From Symsagittifera roscoffensis (taxonomy: Eukaryota > Xenacoelomorpha > Acoela > Convolutidae): 64,000 nt of DNA. Each line of letters starts with the position of its first letter. The first letter of the stretch is position 1. The notes under the pieces were generated by a model that worked only from the letters and a program-made list of their open reading frames with translations, was not told the origin of the DNA and made no database searches. Positions 46,950 to 57,935 of the stretch are shown here, one piece after another. The stretch is from positions 67,682,727 through 67,746,726 of the forward strand of contig NC_087063.1 of the NCBI RefSeq assembly GCF_963678635.1. The letters are read 5' to 3'. The position numbers and the translations under genes are program-made.

Positions 46950-48050
46950 GGGTCACATGTTCATCGAGCGACCAACAAAAATCCTCACTTGCGCCGAGGT
47001 TTGAGTCACAGGAAGTCGCAGCAAAGCTAAAATGACTGCGCGAAAACACAAAATCAGTCGCGCAAAGTTGTAAAATGAATCGCACAAAGTAGCAACATGA
47101 GTCACGCGAAGACAGAAATCGTCTCGCGCGAAGTCGTTACTTGAGTCGCTGAAGTCGCAATAAGACATGCACAAAGTTGCAATACGCGTCCCTCGAAGTC
47201 GCGAGAAGAATCTTGCAAAATGGCAGGCAACATATGTCATACAAATCAATTAATTAAATGGCTCAATGGACACATGTGGCGACCAAAAATCCTCACCTGC
47301 GCCGAATTTTGGGCTTCGCCAAGTCGCAACAAGAATCGCAAATAGCGTTAGCACGATAGTCACTTCAGAAATTGCATTCAGTTGCAACATAAATTGCGTA
47401 GCGCTGCAACTTATTTTCGCAAAAACTCGAAATCGCAAAACCAAAATTTTCCAGCTTGACTATTATCAGTAGAGTTTTCTTGAAACATTCGATTTTTGAA
47501 TAAGTCGAAACAATTGAATATAACCCAACAGGTTCCGGTAGAAGGAAACCATGCAATGTCTGGTAATATCTAGCAAAGTTAAACAAAGTCGAACACCATC
47601 TGGTAAAAAACAAAGAGAGTCAAAAAACTAATTAAAGTCGAAAAGTGTATCGATTGACTTCAAAATGTGCAAGCGGCCAGGACATCGCTCCACTCAAAAG
47701 TTTTCTCAAAAATTATTTTCATTTGAAAAGTCGAATAATCGGGACAAAGTAGAATCATTGTCGGACAAAATTGCGAAAGATTTTCCAGGTAGCGCAGCGG
47801 GTGAGATAATTTTTGGTAGCACAAAGTCGCGACATGCCCAATTTAAGTCGCGATGGTGCCAATATATTTTGTTTGCTTTGTGCAAGTCGCTAATTATCTT
47901 TTTTTGGCCGCGAAAAATTGCAACAGACCCATTTTGAGTTGCAGTGGTCTCTATATACCCTTTTTGGTTTCGCGATGGTTGCAAAACATATCCCGACCTC
48001 GGTCCTGGCATCTCTAAAAGTATACACTAATAATTGGCTAGAGTTTAGTC
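46950..48050. repeat. Degenerate GTCGCAA/CGCGAAGTCG repeat field
   Basis: Irregularly spaced units such as gaagtcgcaa, aagtcgcga and cgcacaaagt recur roughly every 20-30 bases through ~1 kb. A longer block, gcgaccaacaaaaatcctca (46,970) and gcgaccaaaaatcctcacct (47,279), is a ~310-bp direct repeat. The open frames here are attributable to the repeat. Confidence 0.6.
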
Positions 48051-48278
48051 AAAAAAGACAAATGCAGATGTTGATTTAGATCAGTATATTAAACTAGATT
48101 AGTATATAACTTCTCTCAGCTTGTTTGCAACCATTTGAATGATCAACACTATCGTTTTCTAAAAACAATTTAACACCATTGAGAATTTCTATAATAAAGT
48201 TTTTCGAAAAACCAATTCGTCTTTAAGAATTGGTGGGGAACTAAGATTGTGAGAAGTTGAGTAAAGAAGAATAATATA

Positions 48279-48284
48279 TTTAAT
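48279..48284 (-). promoter_or_regulatory. Possible poly(A) signal ATTAAA
   Basis: Minus-strand ATTAAA about 12 bases after the stop codon at 48,296-48,298; a common variant of AATAAA. Confidence 0.4.
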
Positions 48285-48295
48285 TTATGATTAAG

Positions 48296-48436
48296 TTATG
48301 AGAAAATGTCAGTGGGTTTGCCTCGTGGCTTGAATGTGTACTCGTGTAGCTTCTGGATCAGTTCTGGCAGAAGTATGCGACTCCTCTCGCTCAGACTCAA
48401 CTCTTTGTTCATCTCCCAAATGACTTCCTTCTGGAT
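48296..48436 (-). CDS. Terminal coding exon of an unrecognised host gene
   Basis: A minus-strand acceptor (TGTGTTTTTTAG) precedes 47 codons ending in TAA at 48,296-48,298. The product begins IQKEVIWEMNKELSLSER and ends with KPRGKPTDIFS. It is predicted mostly helical and hydrophilic, with no membrane span. Codon content and composition differ clearly from the AT-rich, stop-filled flanks. The exon starts in phase 0, which fits the phase-0 donor of the exon at 52,088. Too short to name a family. The long intron between them (3.65 kb) is full of degenerate repeats. Confidence 0.7.
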   Translation of the reverse strand: MQKEVIWEMNKELSLSERSRILLPELIQKLHEYTFKPRGKPTDIFS

Positions 48437-51400
48437 CTAAAAAACACAGTCCATGACTAAGAGAAAGGAAACCATTACCATTTGGGTAAAAATGAAAATG
48501 AAATTCATAAAGGAGTGGAATAATAACGAATAGCTGACATCTGTGCGAGATTTTTGCTTATGAGGAAAGTTTCATTTGAAATATGGTGAATTCATCAGTC
48601 CGAAAATACGTAACTTTAGGAACAAAAAAATAAAAACTAAAACTGGTCATTAAACGTCTACAACCAACAAGGACATATGCATGTATAATAAAGTTCTTTT
48701 GAGGATATGAATTGATTGAAAAACATTACGAGGCCCAACTGTGCATTCTGTGCATTGTAATCAGATTCCGCAACAGGCCCAAATCTTGCCCAGATTTGTT
48801 GCGCAACATTGCTACATTTTTTTTTGATCTTCCTTGCTGTTTTGGATTCCACAAACAAATACCTAAAACACTGTACCGTTCAAAATTGCTCCAAAAATAG
48901 ACGAATTTGCGGAGTCCCTAACCGTAATTGTGGAATCCAGAACAGTTTGTGGAATCCACAAACAAATAATGAGACATGTGTATAGTTGAATTGAGCTGTT
49001 GCGGAATCCGCAACTGTAAGTGGAATCCGCAAACTGTACGTGGAATCCGCAAATTGTAAGTGGAATCCGCAAATTGTAAGTGGAATCCGCATTTTGTTTG
49101 CGGATGTCGTTTACATATATGTATGTCTAGTAGCGTTTAAAATTATATACTTCAACTACAACGTTGGTCAGCTACCAGTTGGAATGCCAAACTTTCGATC
49201 TCAATTCCTGTCAAACACCCAACTTCGATCTCAAATCCTGTCGAACATTTTTTGATCATAGATTTTTGATCGTTTTTGATCATCTGACCAATTTTTTGAT
49301 CATAGATCCACTATCTGCCGCATAAAAAATCTGGCAAGCTTTGAGAAAGATTTAACAGTTATTTGAGACGGGATAGTTCCTTGAGAATAAGTCATTCAGA
49401 GCTCTAAATTTGTTTATTAATTGTGAGTTAACTATTCAAAAAGATTTGAATAGCTAACTCATGATTACACTCTGTCATCTCATCCTAAATACTATCTTCA
49501 TAAATTGAATTCACGCTCCCAAAAATGAATCTCAAGTGATGAATCACAAATACTGAATCTCTAATACTGAATCCCAAATATTGACCTAATTCGGCAATAT
49601 CTCTTCAGGACTCTGTCATCTCATAACAAAAACTATCTTCATGATTTGAATTCACGTTCCCAAATACTGAATCTTAAATGAAAAATCTCAAATACTGAAT
49701 CTCAAATACTGAATCCCAAATACTGACCTAATTCGGCGATATGTCAACCCAATAATGAATTAACGCAATTACCGAACTAATCCAATGAATTTATTTGGTA
49801 TTGTGTTTCCAAAACTATGATCCCAAAAGCTGCTTGCAAATATTAAGTGTGACATCCATCGTTTTAGATAACCATTGTTTTATGATTTGTTCGTGGATTC
49901 CACTGACAATGGTTTAAGTCCTTGCTTGTAAATTTGGCAAGTGCAAATGCAAGTTCAGTAATAAACAAATTTCTAACATTTGCGGATTCCGCTAACATTT
50001 TGCTAAAATTTACGTTACAAGTATGTGTACACGGAATTCACGTAACTCTTGTTAGTTGAATTCACTTACATTTTGGAACAAATTTAGATACTTGTCTCTG
50101 GAATCCAGGAACATAGACACCAAATTGTGCACAGTTTGGCCTCGTAAAGAAAAATTAAAACTTAGAGTCTTGGGAAGTTTAACAAAACTAAACTGATGTA
50201 TTTCACTTGATTTGCTTTTTAGAAAAATTAAGTGACAAAATGATCGGGTATAGTTTAAAATGCTGTGAATCAAAACTTGAATACAAAACTATCATTGAAA
50301 ACTTTCATTGAAAAAATGAAGCAACTTTTGACACTTATGGGTCGCGATTCGTATTTTAGTTCAACTTTGTATTTCAGTTTAACTTTGTCTTTCAGTTTAA
50401 CTTTGTATTTCAGTTTAACTTTTTCGGAACACAACCATTCGATCATTTGATCAACTTTTTAGAAAATTAGAAACAAATTTCGAAGTTTTCAAAACCTGTG
50501 TACTTGAGAAAAAGCTAGATCAGGCCCAAGTGCTCACCGCTGATCAAGGTTAGGCGACAATATGTAACAGACAACAATTAATAACAATCTATATTTAGTA
50601 ACAGGCAACAAATCGTAACAAGGCAACTGAAAATTGTTAATCATCTGAAAATTGTTAATCTCAAATTTAACAAAAATAGGGGGTTGAAAGTTACTGATTT
50701 GGCTATTTTGGAATAGTTAAGGCACAATATGCTCCGTCCTTGCAACACGCGTAAGCGTCAAATTAAATCATCCCAAATTAAAATTGGTGTTTTTATTCCG
50801 GCTTTCGAAAAAAGTGCGGAATATTTATGATTGTGATAATATTTTTCATTCAGCCAGTTGTAGACTTTTCATTTAGGCATTTTTGACTTAATTTTCATAT
50901 TATCAAAAAGATATTGTCGTCTGGAGCTCGCATTTACAAAATAGTCTCACTTGTGATCGTTTTCCATGAATTTATACTTTTGAGCTGGGAACTATTTTGA
51001 CGATTATCTATCAAATTGGGATAATTAATCCGGAATACGTTTTGTTCAATTATAGCATTAGCTGCAAACTAAACCATTCCAAACTGAAACGAGGCAGGTA
51101 TTTTGGTTTCATTAATCGGATACACCATCCAAAAAATATCACTTAGTTCTTTAAATAGCTTATGGTGGATAAATTTAAGGACCAAAACTCACAAAATTAT
51201 ATTCAAATTTTTCAATTTTTTGGGAAAATTTTTTTAAATTTTTTAAAATCAAAAAATGTGATTGACAAAAGGGGGCAGTCGGAACGTTCATGTCTTTGCA
51301 CTGATAAACGAGTAGTCTGTTTAATACAATTATAGACGCTAAATTTAATAACGCGTTCTTTTGTCAATTATGGACGCATCCTCTTGTTCCGACTTTCGCA

Positions 51401-52087
51401 ACGAAAGTAACGGAACATTTGTGCTCGGGTGGGTTTTTATCTTCGGCCAAATTTCGACTTTTTTACTAGCCATTTTCGACGGAATTTTTCAATATCGTTC
51501 GAAAAGTATTGGGGCCTTGAGATTAAACTTGAAACGATATTTCATCTGTGATCATTTTTCGTAAATTTATGGGGGTTTGAAGATTGCAATTTTGGCCAAT
51601 TTGAGACAATTAACGAGCGATATATTTAGCGCTATTAATGCGTGAGCGCAGATTTTATTCGCGTTAGAAATGGTTCCAAATTGGTTTAAGGAAGCTTATT
51701 TGACATAATTTATTTGTTACTAAGAGCAAAATCTATCACTTTGTACATTGTATGGCATGTGGGGGGATGTTTTTTACAAAACAATCTCAAATTTAAAAAA
51801 AAAATTCATTTTTTTATATGACATTTTTTCAGATTATTACTGCTCGATAGACCTTAAAAGTCAGTCGGAACATTCAGGGCTTTGCCCTGATACGAGCAGT
51901 TTTGTTGTGTTTTATAGAGCGTGTTGGAATAATAGGAAACAAAAAAATTAAATATTTATTCATTTTTTCCATTTCTTTTATCATTTTTATCAATTTTTAG
52001 GCTATTTTTTCAGTTTTAGGGGGTGTTCGAAACATTCAGGGCTTTTCTCTGATATGCAAGCAGTCTTGTTTATTACAAATAACTCAC
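48437..52087 (-). other. Probable intron with degenerate repeats
   Basis: No coding signal. Contains a 20-bp-period repeat of tgtaagtggaatccgcaaat (49,001-49,095), a 141-bp direct repeat (49,471-49,611 and 49,612-49,745), an 18-bp-period tttcagtttaactttgta repeat (50,352-50,424), and two diverged ~590-bp blocks (50,750-51,340 and 51,340-51,905). Confidence 0.6.
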
Positions 52088-52168
52088 TCGAATCTCGACT
52101 AGTCCCATATTGTACAGGATTTGATCCAGTCTAGAAGATGACAAGCCGGTAGACCCGGGCAATTCCAG
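52088..52168 (-). CDS. Internal coding exon of the same host gene
   Basis: 27 codons on the minus strand (SSSRLDQILYNMGLVEI is the core), ending at a strong donor, CGA|GTGAGT, in phase 0. The acceptor region reads TTTGCAGGCAG with two usable AGs four bases apart. The inner one gives a phase-0 start matching the upstream exon at 53,380-53,583; the outer would start at 52,172 in another phase. Together with 48,296-48,436 the frame stays open across the junction. Confidence 0.68.
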
Positions 52169-52358
52169 CTGCCTGCAAATTCAATTTTTCATTCAGTGTT
52201 TTGCCCATTCAAAATATTTCTGTAAGGCAAAAAGATCGGTGGAATCCCTCATAGGCGAAGAACCAGTTGGGCGAAAATAAAAATCGACTAATCAGACTTC
52301 AGTGTTCCAAAATTTGGAAAGAAAACTTGAAAATCTCAAAGAAATTAAACATTTCCAG

Positions 52359-52755
52359 CAGGGGCGGATTTAAGGGGAAGGGGACTCCTTCCACCCTTTC
52401 AGGGATTTGACCCTCCTGCTTACCCAAAGAGTCCCCCTTTGGAATTTTTTAAGAAATCCATTTTTGGCCGACCGGCCTTAAAATTTTTCTAAAAGCGCCT
52501 TTGGCGCCAATATATACTACCTTTGAAGGGGAGCGTGCGCCAAAAAAAGACGATTTTTTTTTGTCAAAACTTTCCAAAAAAAGTGCCTAAAAACACCTTT
52601 TTTGACCTGTTTTTTCAAAAATTTGCCAGCGTCTTTTTAGTGCTATAGGAGAGCTCGGAAAATCAATTTTGTCGACCTAAAAAAAGGTCGTCATAATTTT
52701 CGAAAATTTTTTGAATATCCGCCACCCCCTCGAGAAAATCCTAGATCCACCCCTG
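52359..52755. mobile_element. hAT-type MITE 1 (397 bp) with 8-bp target duplication
   Basis: Ends caggggcggattta... and ...tagatccacccctg are terminal inverted repeats. It is flanked on both sides by the identical 8-mer atttccag (52,351-52,358 and 52,756-52,763). The 8-bp target duplication and CAGGGG ends are typical of hAT elements. No transposase; non-autonomous. Lies in the intron between the exons at 52,168 and 53,380. Confidence 0.9.
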
Positions 52756-53379
52756 ATTTCCAGGGACTTAATAAAAGCATTAGCGAATTAAAAACGGCAA
52801 AAATATACATAATTTTCAAATTGTCACTGACCGCCGGCGAATTGAAACAAATTTTATTTTTCACGAGTTTCGTTCTAAAAGAAGCAAAATATTGCTTCAC
52901 TTAATTCATTTTAGTTGAACGGCAATTGAATCATTTTATTAATTGATTTTTGACTGTTTTTGTTATAGGTCCTTTGCTTATGAGTTTTTCGCCCATTCGG
53001 TCCTTCGCCTATGGGAATAGCCCCCAAAAAGATCTAGTATCTCAATCAATGAATGCGTTTAACGCGAGCCCGTTTTGGGGTAAAAATTATCAACCGTGCA
53101 ATCAGCAGTTCTTTATTGCCAAACTATTCGGTTGTTCTTTCAGAAATTTTACTAGTTTGTGGAGTCAAATTATATATCTCTCTGACGTGTTCTGCCTGAT
53201 TTTGTTCGGTTTCCCTTAGATCCTCCAATACAATATTTTTTATCGGAGTTTTCAATGCCACAAGTCATTTTTCAAGAAAAATGAGAAAAAGTAGCCTTTT
53301 TGAGAACATTTATAAAACTTATACGCCCATTCTGATGAGGGTTTTAGTTTGAATTTTTTTGTAATTCGAAGTGAGATAC

Positions 53380-53583
53380 CAACCGGGCGGATTCGAAAGC
53401 CCGTTCCATCCTTAGCTTGGCCGCACTGTTATTGCATAACATATGATGCAACAGTTCGCAGCTGAGAGATGCGCTCTCAGTGGGCGGAAGGTATCTGTAG
53501 TCGATGCAGTCGAACAGCTGTTTGTAAGCCCCGAATCCAGTCGGAGCCGAGAAGGGAAACGAAGAGGCCGACGAGTTGCTTTT
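53380..53583 (-). CDS. Internal coding exon (68 codons) of the same host gene
   Basis: Minus-strand frame, exactly 204 bp between an acceptor (GTTTTTAAG|AAA) and a donor (TTG|GTATCT), phase 0 at both ends. The translation starts with a Ser-rich stretch, then FGAYKQLFDCIDYRYLPP and a Leu/Cys-rich helical part (LSCELLHHMLCNN) ending FESARL. It is visibly more G+C-rich than the surroundings. The donor is only moderately good. Product family not recognised; earlier exons must exist upstream. Confidence 0.62.
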
Positions 53584-53875
53584 CTTAAAAACACATCCGA
53601 TTATAGCAGATATTATTGGAGGATACTTTTTTGTCCGAGTCCCATTTGTCCGAGTCCCAATTATCAGAATTTTTTTGCTACCAACATAATTTGAGTGAAA
53701 TTTTTTTTTTCAAAATTAGGGCTCTTTCCGAATAACCTTCCCCCCCCCCCCCCACCTCACACGAGCATCACTTTTATGATATAACGAGTGGTTTTACGAG
53801 GTTAATTTTGAAGACAAATGTGATTGTCACGGCCTAATTAGTCCGTATGCCAATTTTCATAACAATCGAACAAAG

Positions 53876-54245
53876 CAGGGGCGGATTTAGGGGGGTGGGT
53901 TTGCGGACTTCTTCTCCCCCTCAGGGATTCGACCACTTACCGACCCAAAGGGTCCCCCCTTTGGTACTTTTTAAGAAATCCATTTTGGGCCGACCAATCC
54001 TAATTTTTTTCTAAAGGCGCCTTTGTCAAAATTTTCCAAAAAGTCCCCAAAAACGGCTTTTTTGACCTGTTTTTTCAAAAAGTTGCCTGCGGCGCAGAAA
54101 ATTTGGCCAAAACACCGTCCTTTTGTGCTTTAGGAGAGCTCGGAAAATCAATTTGGTCGATCTAAAAAAAAGTTCCTCATTAATTTCGAAAATTGTTCAA
54201 AAATCTGTTCCCCCCCTCCTTGAGAAAACCCTAGATCCACCCCTG
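53876..54245. mobile_element. hAT-type MITE 2 (370 bp) with near-perfect 8-bp target duplication
   Basis: Same family as the element at 52,359: caggggcggattta... / ...tagatccacccctg, shared internal blocks (ttttttgacctgttttttca). Flanks gaacaaag (53,868-53,875) and gaacaatg (54,246-54,253) differ at one base. Confidence 0.88.
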
Positions 54246-55339
54246 GAACAATGTGCACAAAATTTTCACTAGAAAAAATTTGCAGGTGGAGTAGGGAGGA
54301 AAAAGAGCTTAATTTAGTATCAGAAATTTATTTTTCTGTGAAACTACAAGTTTTGAAAGCCACAAATTTATTTTTTGTCAACCAGCAAAAGCTTAGAATT
54401 TTAAAAGCAGAAAGTTGAAAATTTTTCTTAATTATACCTGCGCTCATTTTTATCAGCGAAGAGTTGCCAAAACAACTGAAGCACGATCATATCATCAAAA
54501 ATTTTTAAATGTTCAAATAGAACTTTATTAGAAAAATGCATCTATTTCCTAGACTTTTAAAAATAGTTTTCAGCCTTTTAAAAACCACACCAAGGTATTT
54601 AAACCGCGTTCAGACAGTTCGGCCACAGACAATTCTGCCAATTTCAAATTCAGACAATTCAGTCAAAATGAGTGAGACAATTCGGTCAAAGACTTTTCAG
54701 ACAGTTTTAAAGTTTTAAAACGTTCGCGCAAAAACTTTTCACATGCGGCAAAACATCAAAGCTTTCATTAGACGACTTATAAGTAATTCCTTTCAAATGC
54801 ACATAAAACAATTAAAATTAACAGAACCAAAAACGCCTAAGCATAATAAAACTTTATACAACTCATTATATTTCCAATTTTGAAATAATAGTTAAGCAAA
54901 AATCGAACTCTACAAAAAACTGCGCAATACTTAAAAGTTAACCAATTTACACCAAAGCAGATTCGAAATTGGGAATTAACAGGTGGTCAAAAAGGATATC
55001 AGTTAAAGGGCTGACCACCCCTACCACGTACTGGCCACACAGTTACGCTGATATTCTTATCATGCCTTAGGCGGGGGAGGGTGCAACCTCCTATCAGGTA
55101 ATTTGGGTAGTTGGTTGAAAATAATTTAATACTTAACTTTTTTAAAAGATAAACTAATTGCGATTAAAATATTGACCAACCAGAAACCAGTACCGCGTTT
55201 AGCGCCTACTTTTGGCAGTTAAATGGTCCATTGACACAATTAAGATTGATTAATTTTCATTAGTGAGTAGCTTGAACAACTGGTTGATCAGTATCCGAAT
55301 CATTCTCACTCATTCACTTTTAGCAAAATTTGAAGTAAA

Positions 55340-56770
55340 ATGGAATTCGTAAAATCTGAACGCGGAAAAAAACATCGTTGTCTCGACGGTTATAGATACC
55401 GTGAAAAAAAAACCAACTTAAGAACGGTCTCATTAAATGGCAATGTACATTTGGAAATTTTAGAGCAGTGGGTTATTTGGACAAACAGCAAGAATTTACC
55501 TTAAAAACCGAGCACGCTCATTTACCGAGCCCCTCAAAAAATCAAGCCACGAATTTTGCTATTGAAGTTCGAGAAAAAGCCGCAAACACCGGTAACGCTC
55601 CCCGACAGATTGTTTTCAACGCCCAAATTGACCTGCCTCTTTATGCGCCCACCGGTAACGCTCCCCGACAGATTGTTTTCAACGCCCAAATTGACCTGCA
55701 TCTTTATGCGCCCACAATATCGAGTTACTCAACATCCGTTCGAAGTATAAACCGAATCAGGCAGCAAGCTTTGGAAACAATGCCAAAACCAAAAAACCTT
55801 GAGAGCGTCGACGAAATTCCTGAACCTCTCAAACTCACACACAGCGGTGATAAGTTCCTGTATTTTGATTCTGGTAAGTCGGACAGTCGAGTTTCAGTTT
55901 TTGCAACACTACCAGCGCTTGATTTGCTTTCTCAGTCGGAAATCTGTCATTGCGATGGAACGTTTTCAGTGGCACCAGACGTCTTTTACCAAGTTCATAC
56001 TATTCATGGTGTAATCGAAAACGCAATTATACCCTTGGTGTATGCTCTGCTGCCCAATAAGACGCAAGACACTTACGAAAAACTTTTTGGCTGCTTAGAG
56101 CAATTTGGAAAAAAAGTAGTCATTGACTTTGAAGCCGCTGTTCGAAACGTCATAAAAAAAATGCAGCCTGATACAGAAATTTAATTCTGTTTCTTCCACC
56201 TGAGCCAAGCAGTATGGCTCAATGTGCAAAAACTTGGTTTTTCGCGCAAGTACATGGACGATGATGAGTTTCGACTGAATGTCAAAAAATGATTTGCTTG
56301 GCATTCGTTCCCATTGACGACGTTATTTTCGCTTTTGAGGCGCTCCGAAAAGAGGATCCCTCAGAGGAATTCCAGAGTCTATCAGACTACTTCGAAGACA
56401 CCCGTATTGGTGCTTGTCGAGGAAATATACGCGTCAAACCAAAGTTTGACATTGCCGATTGGAACGTTTTCAATCGGGTGCTCTGCGGAAAACCTCGTAC
56501 GAACAATGCGTTGGAGGCATGGAATGGCAGCTTCAATAAATTCGTATCGACAAAGCATCCAGCCCTCCCCAAGTTAATCACACTTTCAAAGATGAGCAAA
56601 AAAACGCCGAAATTAATGTAGAGAGACTGATGTCCGGTGATATTATCAGAAAACAGAAGCCCAAGTATTCAATAGCAAATGATAAACTCGTTCAAAATGC
56701 AAAAAACTACAATCGAGACCATATACAGAAGTATTTAAAACTGTGTACCTTCAATGTACATATTTCGTAA
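55340..56770 (+). pseudogene. FLYWCH/MULE-type transposase
   Basis: Starts with MEFVKSERGKKHRCLDGYRY (ATG 55,340), the first half of a FLYWCH zinc finger. A frameshift at ~55,415-55,430 leads to KWQCTFGNFRAVGYL and TEHAHLPSPSK (Cys and His ligands; the second Cys position appears to be Phe). The MULE core has ICHCDGTFSVAPDVFYQVHT with the first catalytic Asp (~55,950) and VVIDFEAAVRNVIKK with the second (~56,120). After an in-frame TAA (56,182-56,184) comes CFFHLSQAVW, the usual C-H block. Further frameshifts lie near 56,288 and 56,590. The tail ends at a TAA at 56,768-56,770. An ordinary family, here inactive. Confidence 0.88.
55588..55713 (+). repeat. 63-bp in-frame tandem duplication in the transposase frame
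   Basis: 55,588-55,650 and 55,651-55,713 differ at one base and each encode 21 residues beginning TGNAPRQIVFNAQIDL. Length is a multiple of three, so the frame is kept. Confidence 0.95.
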
Positions 56771-57077
56771 AACTTTATGCATAGCAAGTTTGTTTTGATC
56801 TTCGAAATTTGTTATTTGATGTTCTACATTTCTTTGGTAAACTGTTGAAAGCCTTCTGACTCTAATCAAATTAGAAAAATTTTATTGTTCCCTTTTATCT
56901 TGTCTCTTTAATCTAAATCGGCCGAATTGTCTTTGGCTGAATTGTCTGAGTTTTTTGGCTGAATTGTCTGTATTTTAAATCGGCTGAATTGTCTGTGGCT
57001 GAATTGTCTCTGCGCCATTTAAACTAAAGATAACAATGCATGTGAAGTTCATCTGCCCAAATAATACGTGAATAATG

Positions 57078-57083
57078 TTTATT
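57078..57083 (-). promoter_or_regulatory. Poly(A) signal AATAAA
   Basis: Minus-strand AATAAA begins on the last base of the TGA stop (57,083-57,085), marking the 3' end of a host transcript. Confidence 0.6.
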
Positions 57084-57260
57084 CATGCCTTGATGACGTC
57101 ATCACCCTTCAGTCGGTTGGGGGGAGGAGTAGCACTGCCACAGTCTCCCTTTGCTGTCATGGGTGTTGAGGGACGGTGACTCGCGCCACTCTTTTCCGGC
57201 AGAGCAGCTGGTTCTTCGCTCTTTGTCTTCTCACTTGATTCTGTGGTCACTCTGAACAAG
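57083..57260 (-). CDS. Terminal coding exon of a second host transcript
   Basis: Acceptor TAAATATTAG on the minus strand, then 58 codons and a TGA. The first base completes a codon begun by two bases at the end of the exon at 57,722-57,935, and the frame stays open across that junction. Product is hydrophilic, rich in Ser, Pro, Lys and Glu (TTESSEKTKSEEPAALPEK, PPPNRLKGDDVIKA), so probably a disordered C-terminus. Stop overlaps AATAAA. The phase match and the poly(A) signal together make this a convincing gene end. Family not recognised. Confidence 0.7.
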
Positions 57261-57607
57261 CTAATATTTAACCATTGGAACACTCAAAAAGTCAGTTGTA
57301 GGTGCAAAAATAAGTCGCCAAGACACGGTGTTCAATGTTATGAACTTCGAATTAAGCAGGAAATAGATGAAATTCTTCCATGCCAAATCAAAGAAGGATA
57401 TGATTTTCCGAAGAGGAGTGAAAATTTTCCAATTTTTTTGGAAGTTTTTGGCATTAAGATTGTTATAAAAGTGACATAATTATTGACATAAAGGTATAAA
57501 TTCATCCAAGAAATAGTGTATTTTAGCGCCTTTAGACAAACTTTCGGGTCAGTATGCTGAAAATGGATGTCATTGTAACAAAAATTCAAAAGAGACCATC
57601 TGGGTGA

Positions 57608-57624
57608 AGGGGGGGGGGGGGGGG
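57608..57624. repeat. Poly-G tract in intron
   Basis: About 17 consecutive G in the intron between the two exons; length in the assembly may be unreliable. Confidence 0.9.
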
Positions 57625-57721
57625 GCAAGTTCTATGAGAAGAGCCTCCACCCATCAAATTCAGCTGGGGCAAATTATTGTTCTTAATTATACGGTAAGAG
57701 AGCTGAAGTCATAAATCTTAC

Positions 57722-57935
57722 CCATCACTCGATTGATTGTTCTGCTGGTTGTCTTTGTTGTGTCCCTGGATGTGGTTTTGGTCCCCACCCTGCGTATGAT
57801 TGTGGTCTTCCTGCAGTTGTTGTCCACATGCAATGCACAGGTGTCTGTCCACCACTCGCATGATCTGCCCCAGCTGGGTCTCCAACTCACTCACCCTCTG
57901 GGCCAAATTGCACTGCACCTGTCTGGGGGAGGAGC
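57722..57935 (-). CDS. Coiled-coil and Cys/His/Gln-rich internal exon of the same transcript
   Basis: 214-bp minus-strand exon between the acceptor TTTGCGTACTAG and donor GG|GTAAGA. It begins by completing a codon, then encodes 70 residues and leaves two bases, matching the next exon. It contains a heptad-like helix, LAQRVSELETQLGQIMRVVD, suited to a short coiled coil. Next comes CIACGQQ and a His/Asn/Gln-rich stretch (EDHNHTQGGDQNHIQGHN). Such a C-terminal coiled coil before a disordered tail would fit an oligomerisation segment, but this is inference. I do not recognise the protein. Preceding exons are not established. Confidence 0.68.

Larger units (their letters stand above)
54605..57016 (+). 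mobile_element. MULE DNA transposon, complete ends, decayed transposase
   Basis: 2,412 bp bounded by a perfect 8-bp target duplication atttaaac (54,597-54,604 and 57,017-57,024). Terminal inverted repeats of ~90 bp are built from four or five copies of a motif like cagacaattcagccaa (left ~54,605-54,700; right complement ~56,922-57,016). Encodes a MULE-type transposase with a FLYWCH zinc finger. It sits between the poly(A) site of the 57-kb gene and the 53.4-kb exon. Confidence 0.9.

Noticed and set aside
47665..47937. A 90-codon plus-strand frame in the GTCGCAA field
   Set aside because: Composed of the degenerate repeat; the opposite strand is equally open.
53443..53694. Plus-strand 83-codon frame
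   Set aside because: Lies opposite the better-supported minus-strand exon 53,380-53,583, which has splice borders and exact phase.
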